A stretch of DNA of 64,000 nt from Streptomyces phaeofaciens (GTDB lineage Bacteria > Actinomycetota > Actinomycetes > Streptomycetales > Streptomycetaceae), in assembly GCF_014648915.1 (NCBI RefSeq), contig NZ_BMSA01000010.1, positions 186,001-250,000 on the forward strand, in the 5' to 3' direction. Positions 39,836-49,619 of this stretch are shown piece by piece (the first letter of the stretch is position 1; each line of letters begins with the position of its first letter). The notes under the pieces were generated by a model. That model was not told the DNA's origin, did no database searches, and saw nothing but the letters and a program-made list of their open reading frames with translations. The position numbers and the translations under genes are program-made.

Positions 39836-41251
39836 TCACAGCCCTCCGCCGACCGTGAACCCGATCACCGAGCCGCCGCCCGCCCGGCGGAAGGCGAACG
39901 GTGTGCCGCCGTGCGACAGCGCCACCTCCCGCACGATGGACAGGCCGAGTCCGGAGCCGGGCAGGGAACGGGCGTCGGCGGCGCGGTAGAAGCGGTCGAA
40001 GACCCGGGTCAGCTCGGCCTCGGCGATGCCCGGCCCCCGGTCGAGGACCTCGACCCGTACGACGCCCGGCCGGGCCGGGCCCTTGACGGCGATCTCGACG
40101 GGCGCCCGGCCCTCCCGGTCGAACTTGGTGGCGTTCTCGACGAGGTTGGACACCGCCCGCTGGAGCATGTGCGGCCGCCCGTCGGTGCTGGTGTCGCCGC
40201 TGGCCGTGACCAGGATCTGCCGCCCGGTGCGCCGCCGGACGGCCCCGGCGACCTCCTCGGCGATGTCGGCGAGGTCCAGGGTGCGGGGCGGCTCGTTGTC
40301 GGACTGGCCGGCCGCGAGGTCGACCAGCTCGTTGACGAGGTCGGTCAGCTCGCGGGCCTCCTGGGTGAGGTCGGCGACCAGTTCGTCCCGGGTGTCGGGG
40401 GGCAGCTCGTCGATGCGGCGCAGCAGCGAGATGTTCGTCCGCAGGGAGGTCAGCGGGGTGCGCAGCTCGTGCCCCGCGTCCTGGACCAGTCGCCGCTGGT
40501 CCTCCTCGGACTGGGCGAGGCGGCCGAGCATGCGGTCGAAGGCGCGGCCCAGCCGGCCGACCTCGTCGTGGCCGGTGACCGGGACCTGCACGCCGAGGCG
40601 CCGGGTGCGGGCGACGTCCTCGGCGGCGGTGGTGAGGATGACCAGCCGGTGGGTGATCCGCCGCGCCAGCCACCAGCCGAACAGGCCGGCCGCCGTCACG
40701 ACCGCGGTCATCAGGACCAGGGTGCGCTGCTGGAGCGCCCGCAGCAGGTCCTCGGTGTCGCTGAACTCCTGCGCCACCTGCACCGCGCCCCGGCCGCCGC
40801 CGAGTGCGACGGTGGCGACGCGGTAGACGTCGGCGCCGACGTCCACGTCCTTGTGCTCGACCATCTCCCCGGCCGTCGCGGCGGCGGCGACCCGCCGGTC
40901 GGCGGCGACCACGGGCAGCCCCGGGCTCCCCCGGTCCACGAGCGAGCCGTCGGCGCCCAGCACCTGGACGTCCGTACGGGCGGGCCGCACGATGTCGTGG
41001 CCGGGCGCGGCGGAGGAGAAGTCCTCGGGTGCCATGGCGTTCCCGCGCACCTCGTCCCGCAGGTCCTGCACGACCTCGTCGAACACCGACTCCTGGTCCA
41101 CCCGCACCAGCCGGGCGGCGGCCGAGTAGGACAGGACACCGATCAGCACGGTGACGGCGGCGGTCACGGCGGCGAACGACACCGCGAAGGTGGTACGCAG
41201 GGACACCAGCTTGGGCCGGGGCCGCGCCAGCAGCCGGCGCAGCCGGCCCAC
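39836..41251 (-). CDS. Membrane sensor histidine kinase with HAMP domain
   Basis: This 471-residue protein has a first membrane helix at about 20-42, an extracytoplasmic sensor of about 120 residues, a second helix at about 170-190, a HAMP linker, the H-box VQDAGHELRTPLTSLRTN (His near 256) and an ATPase domain with DRGPGI and GSGLGLSIVREV. The response regulator gene lies directly upstream without a gap, so the two form a two-component system. GTG start. The overall layout is close to the MprB/PrrB-like kinases. The signal is unknown. Confidence 0.92.
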   Translation of the reverse strand: MGRLRRLLARPRPKLVSLRTTFAVSFAAVTAAVTVLIGVLSYSAAARLVRVDQESVFDEVVQDLRDEVRGNAMAPEDFSSAAPGHDIVRPARTDVQVLGADGSLVDRGSPGLPVVAADRRVAAAATAGEMVEHKDVDVGADVYRVATVALGGGRGAVQVAQEFSDTEDLLRALQQRTLVLMTAVVTAAGLFGWWLARRITHRLVILTTAAEDVARTRRLGVQVPVTGHDEVGRLGRAFDRMLGRLAQSEEDQRRLVQDAGHELRTPLTSLRTNISLLRRIDELPPDTRDELVADLTQEARELTDLVNELVDLAAGQSDNEPPRTLDLADIAEEVAGAVRRRTGRQILVTASGDTSTDGRPHMLQRAVSNLVENATKFDREGRAPVEIAVKGPARPGVVRVEVLDRGPGIAEAELTRVFDRFYRAADARSLPGSGLGLSIVREVALSHGGTPFAFRRAGGGSVIGFTVGGGL

Positions 41252-41992
<741 letters not shown>

Positions 41993-42098
41993 GGCCTCAG
42001 TCTGCCAAGGCCTGCGGCGGTCGGGCCGCGTGGACCGTCCGACGATCACCCTTCTTACTGGGCTCTCACCCTGCCGCGGCCTCCCTCGCGGCGCCCGC

Positions 42099-42698
42099 TC
42101 ACCCCGCCGGCCGCAGCGCCGCCAGCTGTTCCGCGAACGGGACGACGTCGAACTCGTCCTTGGCCGTGGTGGCCGGCCGTGCCGTGGACAGCCCGGTCAT
42201 CAGCGCCGCCAGCTCGCCCGCCGCCCGCTCGACGCGCTCGGGCAGTCCCTCGGCGCCCCAGTCCTCGGAGGCCGCGTAGACGCCGGTCGGGACGACGACG
42301 GCCCGCAGGTAGGAGAAGAGCGGCCGCAGGGCGTGTTCGAGGACCAGCGAGTGCCGGGCCGAACCGCCGGTGGCGGCGATCAGCACCGGCTTGCCCGCCA
42401 GCGCGTCCGGGTCGATCACGTCGAAGAAGGACTTGAACAGGCCGCTGTACGAAGCGCTGAACACCGGCGTGACGACGATCAGGCCGTCGGCGGCCGTCAC
42501 CGCGTCGAGGGCGGCCGCCAGCTTCCGTCCGGGGAAGCCGTTGGTGAAGTTGTGGGCGATCTCGACGGCGAGGTCGCGCAGTTCCACGACCTGGACCTCG
42601 GCGGACGTCCGCCCGGTCACGGCCCCGGCCAGCCGGTCGGCCAGCAGCCGGGTCGACGACGGGACGCTCAGTCCCGCCGAGACGACGACGAGCTTCAT
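42099..42698 (-). CDS. NADPH-dependent FMN reductase (CE1759-type)
   Basis: This 199-residue flavodoxin-fold protein has the FMN-binding start VVVSAGLSVPSSTRLLAD and the segment VTPVFSASYSGLFKSFFDVI typical of the NADPH-dependent FMN reductase family. It supplies reduced flavin to a partner monooxygenase. The ATG overlaps the stop of the luciferase-like gene upstream by 4 bases, which matches the known CE1758/CE1759 gene pair. An azo-dye or quinone reductase role is the alternative. Confidence 0.88.
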   Translation of the reverse strand: MKLVVVSAGLSVPSSTRLLADRLAGAVTGRTSAEVQVVELRDLAVEIAHNFTNGFPGRKLAAALDAVTAADGLIVVTPVFSASYSGLFKSFFDVIDPDALAGKPVLIAATGGSARHSLVLEHALRPLFSYLRAVVVPTGVYAASEDWGAEGLPERVERAAGELAALMTGLSTARPATTAKDEFDVVPFAEQLAALRPAG

Positions 42699-43783
42699 GC
42701 GACGGTCTCCTTCCGTGCGGCGGCGAGCAGGGACGCGTGGGTCGGAGCCTCGGGGACATCGGCCGGCCGGCCGACAGCGAACTCCTTGCGCAGCACCGGC
42801 ACGACCTCCTCGCCGAGCATGTCGAGCTGCTCGAGCACGGTCTTCAGCGGCAGTCCGGCGTGGTCCACGAGGAACAGCTGGCGCTGGTAGTCGCCGGCGT
42901 ACTCGCGGAAGGCGAGCGTCTTCTCGATGACCTGTTCCGGCGTGCCGACGGTCAGCGGGGTCTGGTCGGTGAAGTCCTCCAGGGACGGCCCGTGCCCGTA
43001 GACCGGCGCGTTGTCGAAGTACGGCCGGAACTCGCGTACGGCGTCCTGGGAGTTCTTCCGCATGAACACCTGACCGCCCAGGCCGACGATGGCCTGCTCC
43101 GGGGTGCCGTGCCCGTAGTGGGCGTAGCGGGCCCGGTACAGCTCGACCATCCGCTTGGTGTGGTCGGCCGGCCAGAAGATGTTGTTGTGGAAGAAGCCGT
43201 CGCCGTAGAACGCGGCCTGCTCGGCGATCTCGGGCGAGCGGATGGAGCCGTGCCAGACGAACGGCGGGACGTCGTCCAGCGGACGCGGGGTGGAGGTGAA
43301 CCCCTGGAGGGCGCTGCGGAACTTCCCCTCCCAGTCCACGACGTCCTCGCGCCACAGCCGGTGCAGCAGGGCGTAGTTCTCGACGGCGAGGTTGATGCCC
43401 TGGCGGATGTCCTGGCCGAACCAGGGGTAGACCGGGCCGGTGTTGCCGCGGCCCATCATCAGGTCCACCCGGCCGTCGGCCAGGTGCTGGAGCATCGCGA
43501 AGTCCTCGGCGATCTTCACCGGGTCGTTGGTGGTGATGAGGGTGGTCGAGGTGGAGAGGATCAGCTTCTCGGTCCGCGCGGCGACATAGCCGAGCATCGT
43601 GGTGGGGGACGACGGCACGAACGGCGGGTTGTGGTGCTCACCGGTCGCGAAGACGTCCAGGCCGACCTCCTCGGCCTTGAGCGCGATGGCGACCATGGCC
43701 TTGATCCGCTCGCGCTCGGTCGGCGTACGCCCCGTCGTGGGGTCCGGCGTGACGTCGCCGACCGTGAAGATGCCGAACTGCAT
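42695..43783 (-). CDS. LLM-class flavin monooxygenase (CE1758-type)
   Basis: This 362-residue protein is a luciferase-like monooxygenase with the bacterial TIM-barrel pattern. Recognisable pieces are MQFGIFTVGDVTPDP, FATGEHHNPPFVPSSPT, LSTSTTLITTNDPVKIAEDFAML, GRVDLMMGRGNT and FVWHGSIRSPEIAEQAA. It uses reduced FMN and O2 to oxidise an unknown organic substrate. The FMN reductase gene overlaps its stop. The ATG follows the promoter region that contains a palindrome (43801-43819), so the pair is probably repressor controlled. Confidence 0.9.
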   Translation of the reverse strand: MQFGIFTVGDVTPDPTTGRTPTERERIKAMVAIALKAEEVGLDVFATGEHHNPPFVPSSPTTMLGYVAARTEKLILSTSTTLITTNDPVKIAEDFAMLQHLADGRVDLMMGRGNTGPVYPWFGQDIRQGINLAVENYALLHRLWREDVVDWEGKFRSALQGFTSTPRPLDDVPPFVWHGSIRSPEIAEQAAFYGDGFFHNNIFWPADHTKRMVELYRARYAHYGHGTPEQAIVGLGGQVFMRKNSQDAVREFRPYFDNAPVYGHGPSLEDFTDQTPLTVGTPEQVIEKTLAFREYAGDYQRQLFLVDHAGLPLKTVLEQLDMLGEEVVPVLRKEFAVGRPADVPEAPTHASLLAAARKETVA

Positions 43784-43800
43784 GGCCGCTCACCCTCCAA

Positions 43801-43822
43801 AGTTGTTGACGGTTCAACTATA
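43801..43822 (-). promoter_or_regulatory. Promoter and palindromic operator of the monooxygenase operon
   Basis: The palindrome GTTGA-CGGT-TCAAC (43805-43818), inside AGTTG-N9-CAACT (43801-43819), sits directly downstream of TATAGT on the minus strand (43822-43817), a good -10. Such sites are typical of MarR or TetR operators. Confidence 0.55.
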
Positions 43823-43865
43823 CCCTCAGAACGGCGGCCCGCCCACAGCTATTCCCTGCGGCCGC

Positions 43866-44459
43866 TCACCCCTTCCAGCGCGGGTCCCGGCCGGTCCGGG
43901 CGAGCAGCCGCTCGAACGCCGACGCGTCCTCCGGCGCCGCCACCGCCTCCCCGAACACGCCCATCTTCCGGGCCGTCGGCTCCAGCACCGCGACCGCGCC
44001 CGCCAGCTCCGCCACCCCCGCCTCGTCGGCCGCGCCGTACTCCTGCCCCGTGGCCCGCGCCAGGTCCCACACATGCACGGTCAGATCCAGCAGCGCCATC
44101 GAGCCGACCAGCCGCGCGGGCATGTCCATCGCCCCCGTCGTGCCCTCCTCGGCGCCGGGCGCGGACCAGGCCGCCACCAGCCGCCCCGTCTCCTCCACGA
44201 GCCGCTCGCGCCAGCCCGGGTCCCCGCTCACCACGTCGGGCGTCTCCGCGAAGTCCGACGCCTCCTTCACCGCCAGCCGCTGGAACTGCACCACCACCTG
44301 GAAGACATGGTTGACCAGGTCCTTCACGTCGTACTCCGCACACGGGGTCGGAGCGGCCAGCGCCCCGTCCGCGATGCCCCGCACCACCGGCACGGCCCGC
44401 TCACGCGCCCTGCCCAGCAGCTCACCGATGCCGTACGTCCTCGCACTGTTGGTGTCCAT
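43866..44459 (-). CDS. TIGR03086-type DinB-like metal-binding protein
   Basis: This 197-residue protein is of the DinB/mycothiol-dependent four-helix type (TIGR03086). The first helix has VVRGIADGALAAPTPCAEYDVKDLVNHV, with the metal His in LVNHV, and the later DLTVHVWDLARATG gives another His. Family members are mycothiol-dependent isomerases or transferases, or only metal-binding. It starts from ATG, divergent from an AraC-type regulator with a 62-base gap between the starts. Confidence 0.85.
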   Translation of the reverse strand: MDTNSARTYGIGELLGRARERAVPVVRGIADGALAAPTPCAEYDVKDLVNHVFQVVVQFQRLAVKEASDFAETPDVVSGDPGWRERLVEETGRLVAAWSAPGAEEGTTGAMDMPARLVGSMALLDLTVHVWDLARATGQEYGAADEAGVAELAGAVAVLEPTARKMGVFGEAVAAPEDASAFERLLARTGRDPRWKG

Positions 44460-44521
44460 GCCCCGACCGTACGGACGCCGGACCTCGCCCCTCTAGAAGA
44501 AACGCGACGTACGATCCGAGC

Positions 44522-45349
44522 ATGGCCGCCCCCCGCCGCGACACCCGCGGGATCGTCGACCCGGCCGGGCTGCTGGCCCGCGTACGGTTCCGCCGGCACC
44601 GGCCCGCCGAGCCGCTGCGCCACCATGTCGAGACGTACTGGTTCATCGACTGGGACCTGCCCGAGCCGTACGCCTCCCACGTCGTCCCGCACCCCAGCGT
44701 GAACCTCACCTTCCAGTGGGACGAGGACGACGCGGCGGGGGCCCCCTACGGCGAGCTGACCGGCGTCGCGCTCGGCCTCTACACCCGGAAACTGACCGGA
44801 CGGGGCCGGGTGTGCGGGGCGAAGTTCCGCCCCGGCGGCTTCCGGCCGTACGCCCCCGAGGCACCGGTCTCGCACTGGACCGGCCGCGCGCTGCCCGCCC
44901 GGGACGTCTTCCCGGCGGCCGGCGGCGACACCCCCCGGTCCGTCGTCACCCCCGCCGACGACCTCGCCCGGGTCGCCGCGCTCGACGCCTTCCTGCTCTC
45001 CCTCGCCCCGGCGCCCGACCCCCGGGCCGACCTCGCCATGGACCTCGTCCAGCACATCCGCACCGACCGCACCGTGCGCCGCGTCACCGACCTCGCCCGC
45101 ACCGAGGGCCTCTCCGTACGGTCCCTGCAACGGCTCTTCGCCGGATATGTCGGTGTCAGCCCCAAGTGGGCCATCCTGCGCTACCGCATCCACGAGGCCC
45201 TGGAACTCGCCGGCACCCGCGACGACCTCGACTGGGCCGCCCTCGCCGCCGACCTCGGCTACGCCGACCAGGCCCACCTGGCCCGCGACTTCACCACCAC
45301 CGTGGGCGTGCCCCCGACGGCGTACGCCCAGGCGGCCCGGCAGCCCTGA
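44522..45349 (+). CDS. AraC-family transcriptional regulator
   Basis: This 275-residue protein has an N-terminal cupin-like domain (about 20-140, VETYWFIDWDLPEPYASHVVPHPSVNL given in parts, and FRPGGFRPYAPEA) and a C-terminal AraC HTH (about 175-265, VTDLARTEGLSVRSLQRLFAGYVGVSPKWA and DLGYADQAHLARDFTTTVGV). The N-terminal type is DUF6597. The ATG is close to the divergent TIGR03086 gene, which is the obvious candidate target. Confidence 0.88.
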   Translation: MAAPRRDTRGIVDPAGLLARVRFRRHRPAEPLRHHVETYWFIDWDLPEPYASHVVPHPSVNLTFQWDEDDAAGAPYGELTGVALGLYTRKLTGRGRVCGAKFRPGGFRPYAPEAPVSHWTGRALPARDVFPAAGGDTPRSVVTPADDLARVAALDAFLLSLAPAPDPRADLAMDLVQHIRTDRTVRRVTDLARTEGLSVRSLQRLFAGYVGVSPKWAILRYRIHEALELAGTRDDLDWAALAADLGYADQAHLARDFTTTVGVPPTAYAQAARQP

Positions 45350-45394
45350 GGCCTCTGGAGACTCTGGAGCCCCTGAAGCCTTGAGAAACCCGTC

Positions 45395-46183
45395 CTACGA
45401 CGTGAGCGGCAACGCGTCCATATAGCTGTTCGACGGCTTCCCGATCTTCGTCACGCTCCGCGCGTCCACCGCCACCGCCGCCGACGACGTGCCCAGCGCG
45501 CCGCTCGCGTGCCAGGTCCCGGTGACCGACACCCAGGTGTCGGCCTTCGGCGCGGCACTCCCGTACACCCGCACCTTCAGCGTGGTCGCGTCCGCCGCGC
45601 AGCAGCTGACGAGGATCCGGGTCAGGTACCAGCCGCCCCCGCCGTCCGAGACCGGCGTGACGAACCCCGACATCAGCACCGCCCGGCCCCCGATCGCCCG
45701 CTTGCGGTCCTGCTGCACCCGCTGGGTGAAGTCGGTCATGGTGATCGGCAGCGGAGAGGTCGCGGGCAGCGGGTCGAAGCCGTCCTCGTCCTGCACCGCG
45801 ACGGTCTTCGCGGGCTCCCGCGAGGCGGTGTACGAGCCGAGGGCGGGCGGGGCGTAGAACAGCAGACTGAGCGCGGGGAGGACGAGGAGCCAGGCGACGC
45901 GGGGGACACCCGAGTGGTCGTGGCCTTCCTCGGCACCCCGATCGCCCTCGGGGCCGTGCCGGTGGCCGTCGTCGTGGCCGTGACCGGACGCGCCGTGCGG
46001 CCGGCGCCGGGACGCCGACCACGCCTCCGCGACCCCCAGCACCACCAGCAGCACCCCGGACGCGATCAGCAGCGGACGCATCCCCTCCTTCACGTACCGC
46101 AGATACTCGTCCGTGAGGAGCGCGGTGCGCAGCAGTCCCAGCCCGCCGAGCCCGAGCAGCCCCGCCTTCACCCACCGCTTCAC
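45395..46183 (-). CDS. TIGR03943 family permease subunit
   Basis: This 262-residue protein has two N-terminal helices (LGLGGLGLLRTALL and PLLIASGVLLVVLGVAEAW), a His/Asp/Gly-rich loop (HGHDDGHRHGPEGD), another helix (VAWLLVLPALSLLFYAPP), and a C-terminal outside domain with DRKRAIGGRAVLMSGFVTPV. This fits the TIGR03943 partner of UPF0718-type permeases. The GTG start overlaps the permease stop by 4 bases. The His-rich loop suggests a metal substrate such as zinc or cobalt, but I see no Zur-type site upstream. The start was chosen for the overlap. Confidence 0.85.
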   Translation of the reverse strand: MKRWVKAGLLGLGGLGLLRTALLTDEYLRYVKEGMRPLLIASGVLLVVLGVAEAWSASRRRPHGASGHGHDDGHRHGPEGDRGAEEGHDHSGVPRVAWLLVLPALSLLFYAPPALGSYTASREPAKTVAVQDEDGFDPLPATSPLPITMTDFTQRVQQDRKRAIGGRAVLMSGFVTPVSDGGGGWYLTRILVSCCAADATTLKVRVYGSAAPKADTWVSVTGTWHASGALGTSSAAVAVDARSVTKIGKPSNSYMDALPLTS

Positions 46184-47199
46184 AGCAGCACCCCTCCGAT
46201 CAGCACGCTGCACACCACCGCGACCACCGCCGTGGCCGTCGAGAAACGGACCGCGAAGGCCCGGCCGAACGTCCCCGTCTGCAACGCGATCAGCTTCAGG
46301 TCGACCATCGGGCCGACCACCATGAACGTCAGCCGCGCGACCGGCGAGAACCCGGTCAGCGAGGCCGCCACGAACGCGTCCGCCTCACTGCACACCGCCA
46401 GCACGATCGCCAGCCCCGCCAGGAACAGCACCGACAGCCACGGCGACCCGGAGAACGTCTCCAGCACCGACCGCGGCACCGCCACGTTGAAGGTGGCCGC
46501 CGCCATCGCCCCCACCACCAGGAAGCCGCCCGCGTGCAGGAAGTCGTGCTGGAAGCCCTCCCGGAACTCCGTCCAGCGGCTCTGCCCCGGCCGGTGCCCG
46601 GTGTGCCGCACGGACGGCCGCAGCCATTCCGCCCTGCCCAGCCAGAGCCACAGCCAGCCCATCGTCGCCGCCGTGAGCAGGGAGGCGAGCAGCCGGGCCA
46701 GCACCATCTCGGGGCTGCCGGGGAACGCGATCGCCGTGGCCGTCAGCACCACCGGGTTCACGGCCGGCGCCGACAGCAGGAACGCGAAGGCCGCGGCCGG
46801 GGTCACCCCCCGCCCGATGAGACTGTTCGCCACCGGCACCGAGGCGCACTCGCAGCCCGGCAGCACCACCCCCGCGACACCGGCCACCGGCACCGCGAGC
46901 GCGGGCCGCTTCGGCAGCAGCCGCCCGAACACATGCGCCGGCACGAACGCGTTGATCGCCCCGGACAGCGCCGTGCCCAGCAGCAGGAACGGCATGGCCT
47001 GCACCGTCACCGCCAGACACACCGTCCGCCAGGCCTGCACGGCCGGCTCGTCGAGGGACCGCCCGACGAGCACCAGCAGCACCCCCGGCAGCAGGGCCGC
47101 GCCCAGCAGCAACAACGGCCAGAACCGCGGCAGCGGGCGACCGCCCACGGCCTCCTCGGCCGGCCCGGCCGCCACGGGCCGTGTCTCCGTCTCCTGCAT
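46180..47199 (-). CDS. UPF0718/DUF318-type permease
   Basis: This 339-residue protein has eight or more hydrophobic helices and the COG0701 permease signature. It includes VVLPGCECASVPVANSLI, with a Cys pair in a membrane loop, and FLLSAPAVNPVVLTATAIAF. The second half mirrors this with VCSEADAFVAASL. The GTGA overlap with the next gene makes a two-subunit transporter with the TIGR03943 protein. The start ATG at 47199 has only a G-rich box. The substrate is unknown. Confidence 0.87.
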   Translation of the reverse strand: MQETETRPVAAGPAEEAVGGRPLPRFWPLLLLGAALLPGVLLVLVGRSLDEPAVQAWRTVCLAVTVQAMPFLLLGTALSGAINAFVPAHVFGRLLPKRPALAVPVAGVAGVVLPGCECASVPVANSLIGRGVTPAAAFAFLLSAPAVNPVVLTATAIAFPGSPEMVLARLLASLLTAATMGWLWLWLGRAEWLRPSVRHTGHRPGQSRWTEFREGFQHDFLHAGGFLVVGAMAAATFNVAVPRSVLETFSGSPWLSVLFLAGLAIVLAVCSEADAFVAASLTGFSPVARLTFMVVGPMVDLKLIALQTGTFGRAFAVRFSTATAVVAVVCSVLIGGVLL

Positions 47200-47300
47200 C
47201 CCGCCCCAGCCCCGGCCTTCCCGCGGACCCGCGTCCCGCGACCCGCTCCCCGCCGAACTCCGCGGGCCCGTCCGCCCCGCGTGCCGCGATCGTACGGCGC

Positions 47301-47774
47301 TCAGAAGGCGTACGTGTCCCCGGTGTCCAGCACCAGCACCTGCTGCCGGTCGTTGCCCCGGTTGCGGTCCACCGAGCCGCCCGCCCACACCGTGTCCATG
47401 TCCAGCGTCACCTCCGTCGGCGCGCCCCGCAGCCACACCCCGAGCGCGATCCGCTGCCCCGTCCCGCCCGCCGCCAGCGGACCCGTACGGCACACCACCG
47501 ACCGCTCCCCCGTCCGCGCGCACCCGTCCGGCAACCGCTGCGCCCCCGTCGCCAGCGGCACCGACCAGCGCAGCCGCACCGTCGCGTCGGCGACATCACC
47601 CGGCCCGTGGTTGCGCGGCGACAGCCGCACCTCGACCCGGCCCCGGTCCATCGCCGCGAAGCCGTGGTACGAGAGATCGGCCTCGGGCACGTCGGTGACC
47701 GCCACCGCGGCCGGCGCGGCCGCCCCCCACACCAGCACGGCACCCCACACGGCCAGACCCCGCATCCTGCGCAT
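47301..47774 (-). CDS. Secreted protein of unknown function
   Basis: This 157-residue protein has a Sec signal peptide (RRMRGLAVWGAVLVWGAAAPAA, likely cut after the Ala run near residue 27). The mature domain looks like an all-beta DUF11/CARDB-type fold (RLSPRNHGPGDVADATV, typical of extracellular adhesion-like domains). Two Cys (DGCARTG and VVCRTG) may be bonded. The ATG at 47774 follows GAGGAG by 8 bases. It lies upstream of the permease genes by about 100 bases. Confidence 0.75.
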   Translation of the reverse strand: MRRMRGLAVWGAVLVWGAAAPAAVAVTDVPEADLSYHGFAAMDRGRVEVRLSPRNHGPGDVADATVRLRWSVPLATGAQRLPDGCARTGERSVVCRTGPLAAGGTGQRIALGVWLRGAPTEVTLDMDTVWAGGSVDRNRGNDRQQVLVLDTGDTYAF

Positions 47775-47885
47775 GCCACCACTCCTCACTCGGCAAGGGC
47801 TCACGCAGGGGATGTATCCCACGCCGGGCGGCCCTCAGGCGCCCTCCATCAGGTGACAGGCCGCGCCCGCGCCGGGCCCGGCCGC

Positions 47886-48323
47886 TCAGGAGGGCTCGTC
47901 GGGCAGCAGTCCCAGCTGTCCCAGGAACTCCATCTCGTCGAAGTACAGCCGGTAGTCGGCGATCAGCCCGTCCGCGTCGACGGTGGCGAAGTCCACCCCG
48001 CGGATGCGGAACTCCTTCTGCGTCGGCGGCAGCGAATCCCCGGAGGGCAGCTGGATCGGCCCGGTGTTGCGGCCGCTGAACCAGCCCTCGTCGATGGCCG
48101 TGTCACCGACCTCGTACGCGTGCAGCGACTCGTACGACCCCTCGGGGACCGCCTCCGTCATCTGCCGCCAGTACTCGGCGATGTCGTCCCGCCCGTGCAG
48201 CTCCCCGCCGTCGGGGGTCACCGCGACCGCGTCCTGCGCGAACAGCTCGCCGATGACCTTGGCGTCCGCCTTCGAGGTCAGCGCCACGGTGAGCCTGTCC
48301 ATGACCTCACGCGCCTGTCCCAT
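47886..48323 (-). CDS. SnoaL/NTF2-like domain protein
   Basis: This 145-residue protein has the NTF2-like cone fold of SnoaL-type or ketosteroid-isomerase-like proteins. It shows MDRLTVALTSKADAKVIGELFAQDAVAVTPDGG, HGRDDIAEYWRQM and DADGLIADYRLYFDEMEFLGQLGL in the family order (quoted in parts). The function may be binding or isomerisation of a small molecule. The ATG lies behind GGAGGCGGAGC. It is divergent from the SDR gene. Confidence 0.82.
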   Translation of the reverse strand: MGQAREVMDRLTVALTSKADAKVIGELFAQDAVAVTPDGGELHGRDDIAEYWRQMTEAVPEGSYESLHAYEVGDTAIDEGWFSGRNTGPIQLPSGDSLPPTQKEFRIRGVDFATVDADGLIADYRLYFDEMEFLGQLGLLPDEPS

Positions 48324-48463
48324 GCTCCGCCTCCGGAAAGACAGGAGGATCACCGCTTCCATCGTCCCACCGGGCCCGCTCGCGCGCAGACCGCCCGGGG
48401 CCCCGTCGGGACCGCCGCCTATCCTGGCCCGACAGGGTTCCGCCCACGTCCGAGGAGCAGTCC

Positions 48464-49240
48464 ATGGCCACCGCCGCCCCGTCCGCCGCCTCCCGCATCG
48501 CCGTCGTCACCGGTGCGAGCAGCGGAATCGGCGCCGCCACCGCCCGGCAGCTCGCCGCCGCCGGCTACCGCGTCGTCCTGACCGCCCGCCGCAAGGACCG
48601 CATCGAGGCGCTGGCCGAGGAGATCGTCGCGGCGGGCGGCGCGGCGACCGCGTACCAGCTGGACGTGACGGACCGCGCCGCGGTCGACGAGTTCGCGTCG
48701 GCGTTCCGGACCATCGGCGTGCTGGTCAACAACGCGGGCGGCGCGCTGGGCGCGGACTCCGTCGCCACCGGCGACCCCGCCGACTGGCGCACGATGTACG
48801 AGACCAACGTCATCGGCACCCTCAACCTCACCCAGGCCCTGCTGCCCCGGCTCGTCGAGAGCGGCGACGGCACGGTGGTCGTCGTCTCCTCCACCGCCGG
48901 CCACGGCACGTACGAGGGCGGCGGTGGCTATGTCGCCGCCAAGCACGGCGCCCATGTCCTCGCCGAGACGCTGCGCCTGGAGATCGTCGGGCAGCCGGTG
49001 CGGGTGATCGAGATCGCCCCCGGCATGGTCCGCACCGACGAGTTCGCCCTGACCCGCTTCGGCGGCGACCAGGACCGGGCCGCGAAGGTCTACGAGGGCG
49101 TCGCCGAACCCCTCACCGCCGACGACGTCGCCGAGACGATCCGCTGGGCCGTCACCCGCCCCCACCACGTCAACGTCGACCTCCTCGTCCTGCGCCCCCG
49201 CGCCCAGGCGTCCAACACGAAGGTCCACCGGGAACTGTGA
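48464..49240 (+). CDS. Short-chain dehydrogenase/reductase
   Basis: This 258-residue classical SDR has the cofactor motif VTGASSGIGAATA (about 13-25), NNAGG (about 89-93), the catalytic Ser in VVVVSSTAGHG, and YVAAKHG (Tyr and Lys) at about 159-165. It is probably NADP(H)-dependent, close to the serine-3-dehydrogenase/YdfG branch. The ATG is preceded by AGGAGCAGTCC. The next gene overlaps its stop by 1 base. Confidence 0.92.
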   Translation: MATAAPSAASRIAVVTGASSGIGAATARQLAAAGYRVVLTARRKDRIEALAEEIVAAGGAATAYQLDVTDRAAVDEFASAFRTIGVLVNNAGGALGADSVATGDPADWRTMYETNVIGTLNLTQALLPRLVESGDGTVVVVSSTAGHGTYEGGGGYVAAKHGAHVLAETLRLEIVGQPVRVIEIAPGMVRTDEFALTRFGGDQDRAAKVYEGVAEPLTADDVAETIRWAVTRPHHVNVDLLVLRPRAQASNTKVHREL

Positions 49241-49413
49241 TGCCGGACGCCGAACCGACCCCGGAGATCAACTCCCCCGAGGCCCTGGAGAAACGGCGCC
49301 TGGCCCAGGAGACCAAGGACGAACGCCAGGTCTGGATCTTCCTGGCCTGGTTCCTCTTCGGCATCCACATCATCGCATTCGTCATGATCTACGCGGTGAA
49401 ACACGCGCAGTAG
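49240..49413 (+). CDS. 57-residue DUF6126-type membrane protein
   Basis: This tiny protein has a charged N-terminal half (SPEALEKRRLAQETKDERQ) and one membrane helix (VWIFLAWFLFGIHIIAFVMI) with a short basic tail. That pattern matches the Streptomyces DUF6126 family. The TGATG overlap with the SDR gene shows the two are translated together. The function is unknown. Confidence 0.8.
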   Translation: MPDAEPTPEINSPEALEKRRLAQETKDERQVWIFLAWFLFGIHIIAFVMIYAVKHAQ

Positions 49414-49491
49414 GCCGTTCCCGGGGATGTTCCAGGGGCACGACCGTGGACAGACCCCTACGCGGCTCGCCTGAACCCATATGAGTGAACG

Positions 49492-49618
49492 CTGCCGATC
49501 ACTCGATCGGCAGGCGAACTGGCGACCTAGGCTCGCGCCAGAACGTCGCTTCAACGGCCCTCGACCGGGACGGGCATCCCGTTCGAGGGCCTCACCGGCA
49601 AGGAAGGAATCGCTTCCT
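49492..49618 (+). promoter_or_regulatory. Run of four hairpins leading into the homing endonuclease
   Basis: The stems are: 49492-49500 with 49505-49513 (9 bp); 49519-49524 with 49536-49541 (6 bp); 49556-49570 with 49577-49591 (14 of 15 pairs); and AGGAAG 49601-49606 with CTTCCT 49613-49618 (6 bp). The last one holds the AGGAAGGA ribosome-binding site of the endonuclease. The third could be the terminator of the SDR operon. No energies were computed. Confidence 0.5.
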
Positions 49619-49619
49619 C

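Noticed and set aside
49540..49600. A possible tRNA in the hairpin block before the homing endonuclease
   Set aside because: TTCGA occurs next to a stem, but no acceptor stem, anticodon arm or T-arm geometry can be drawn.
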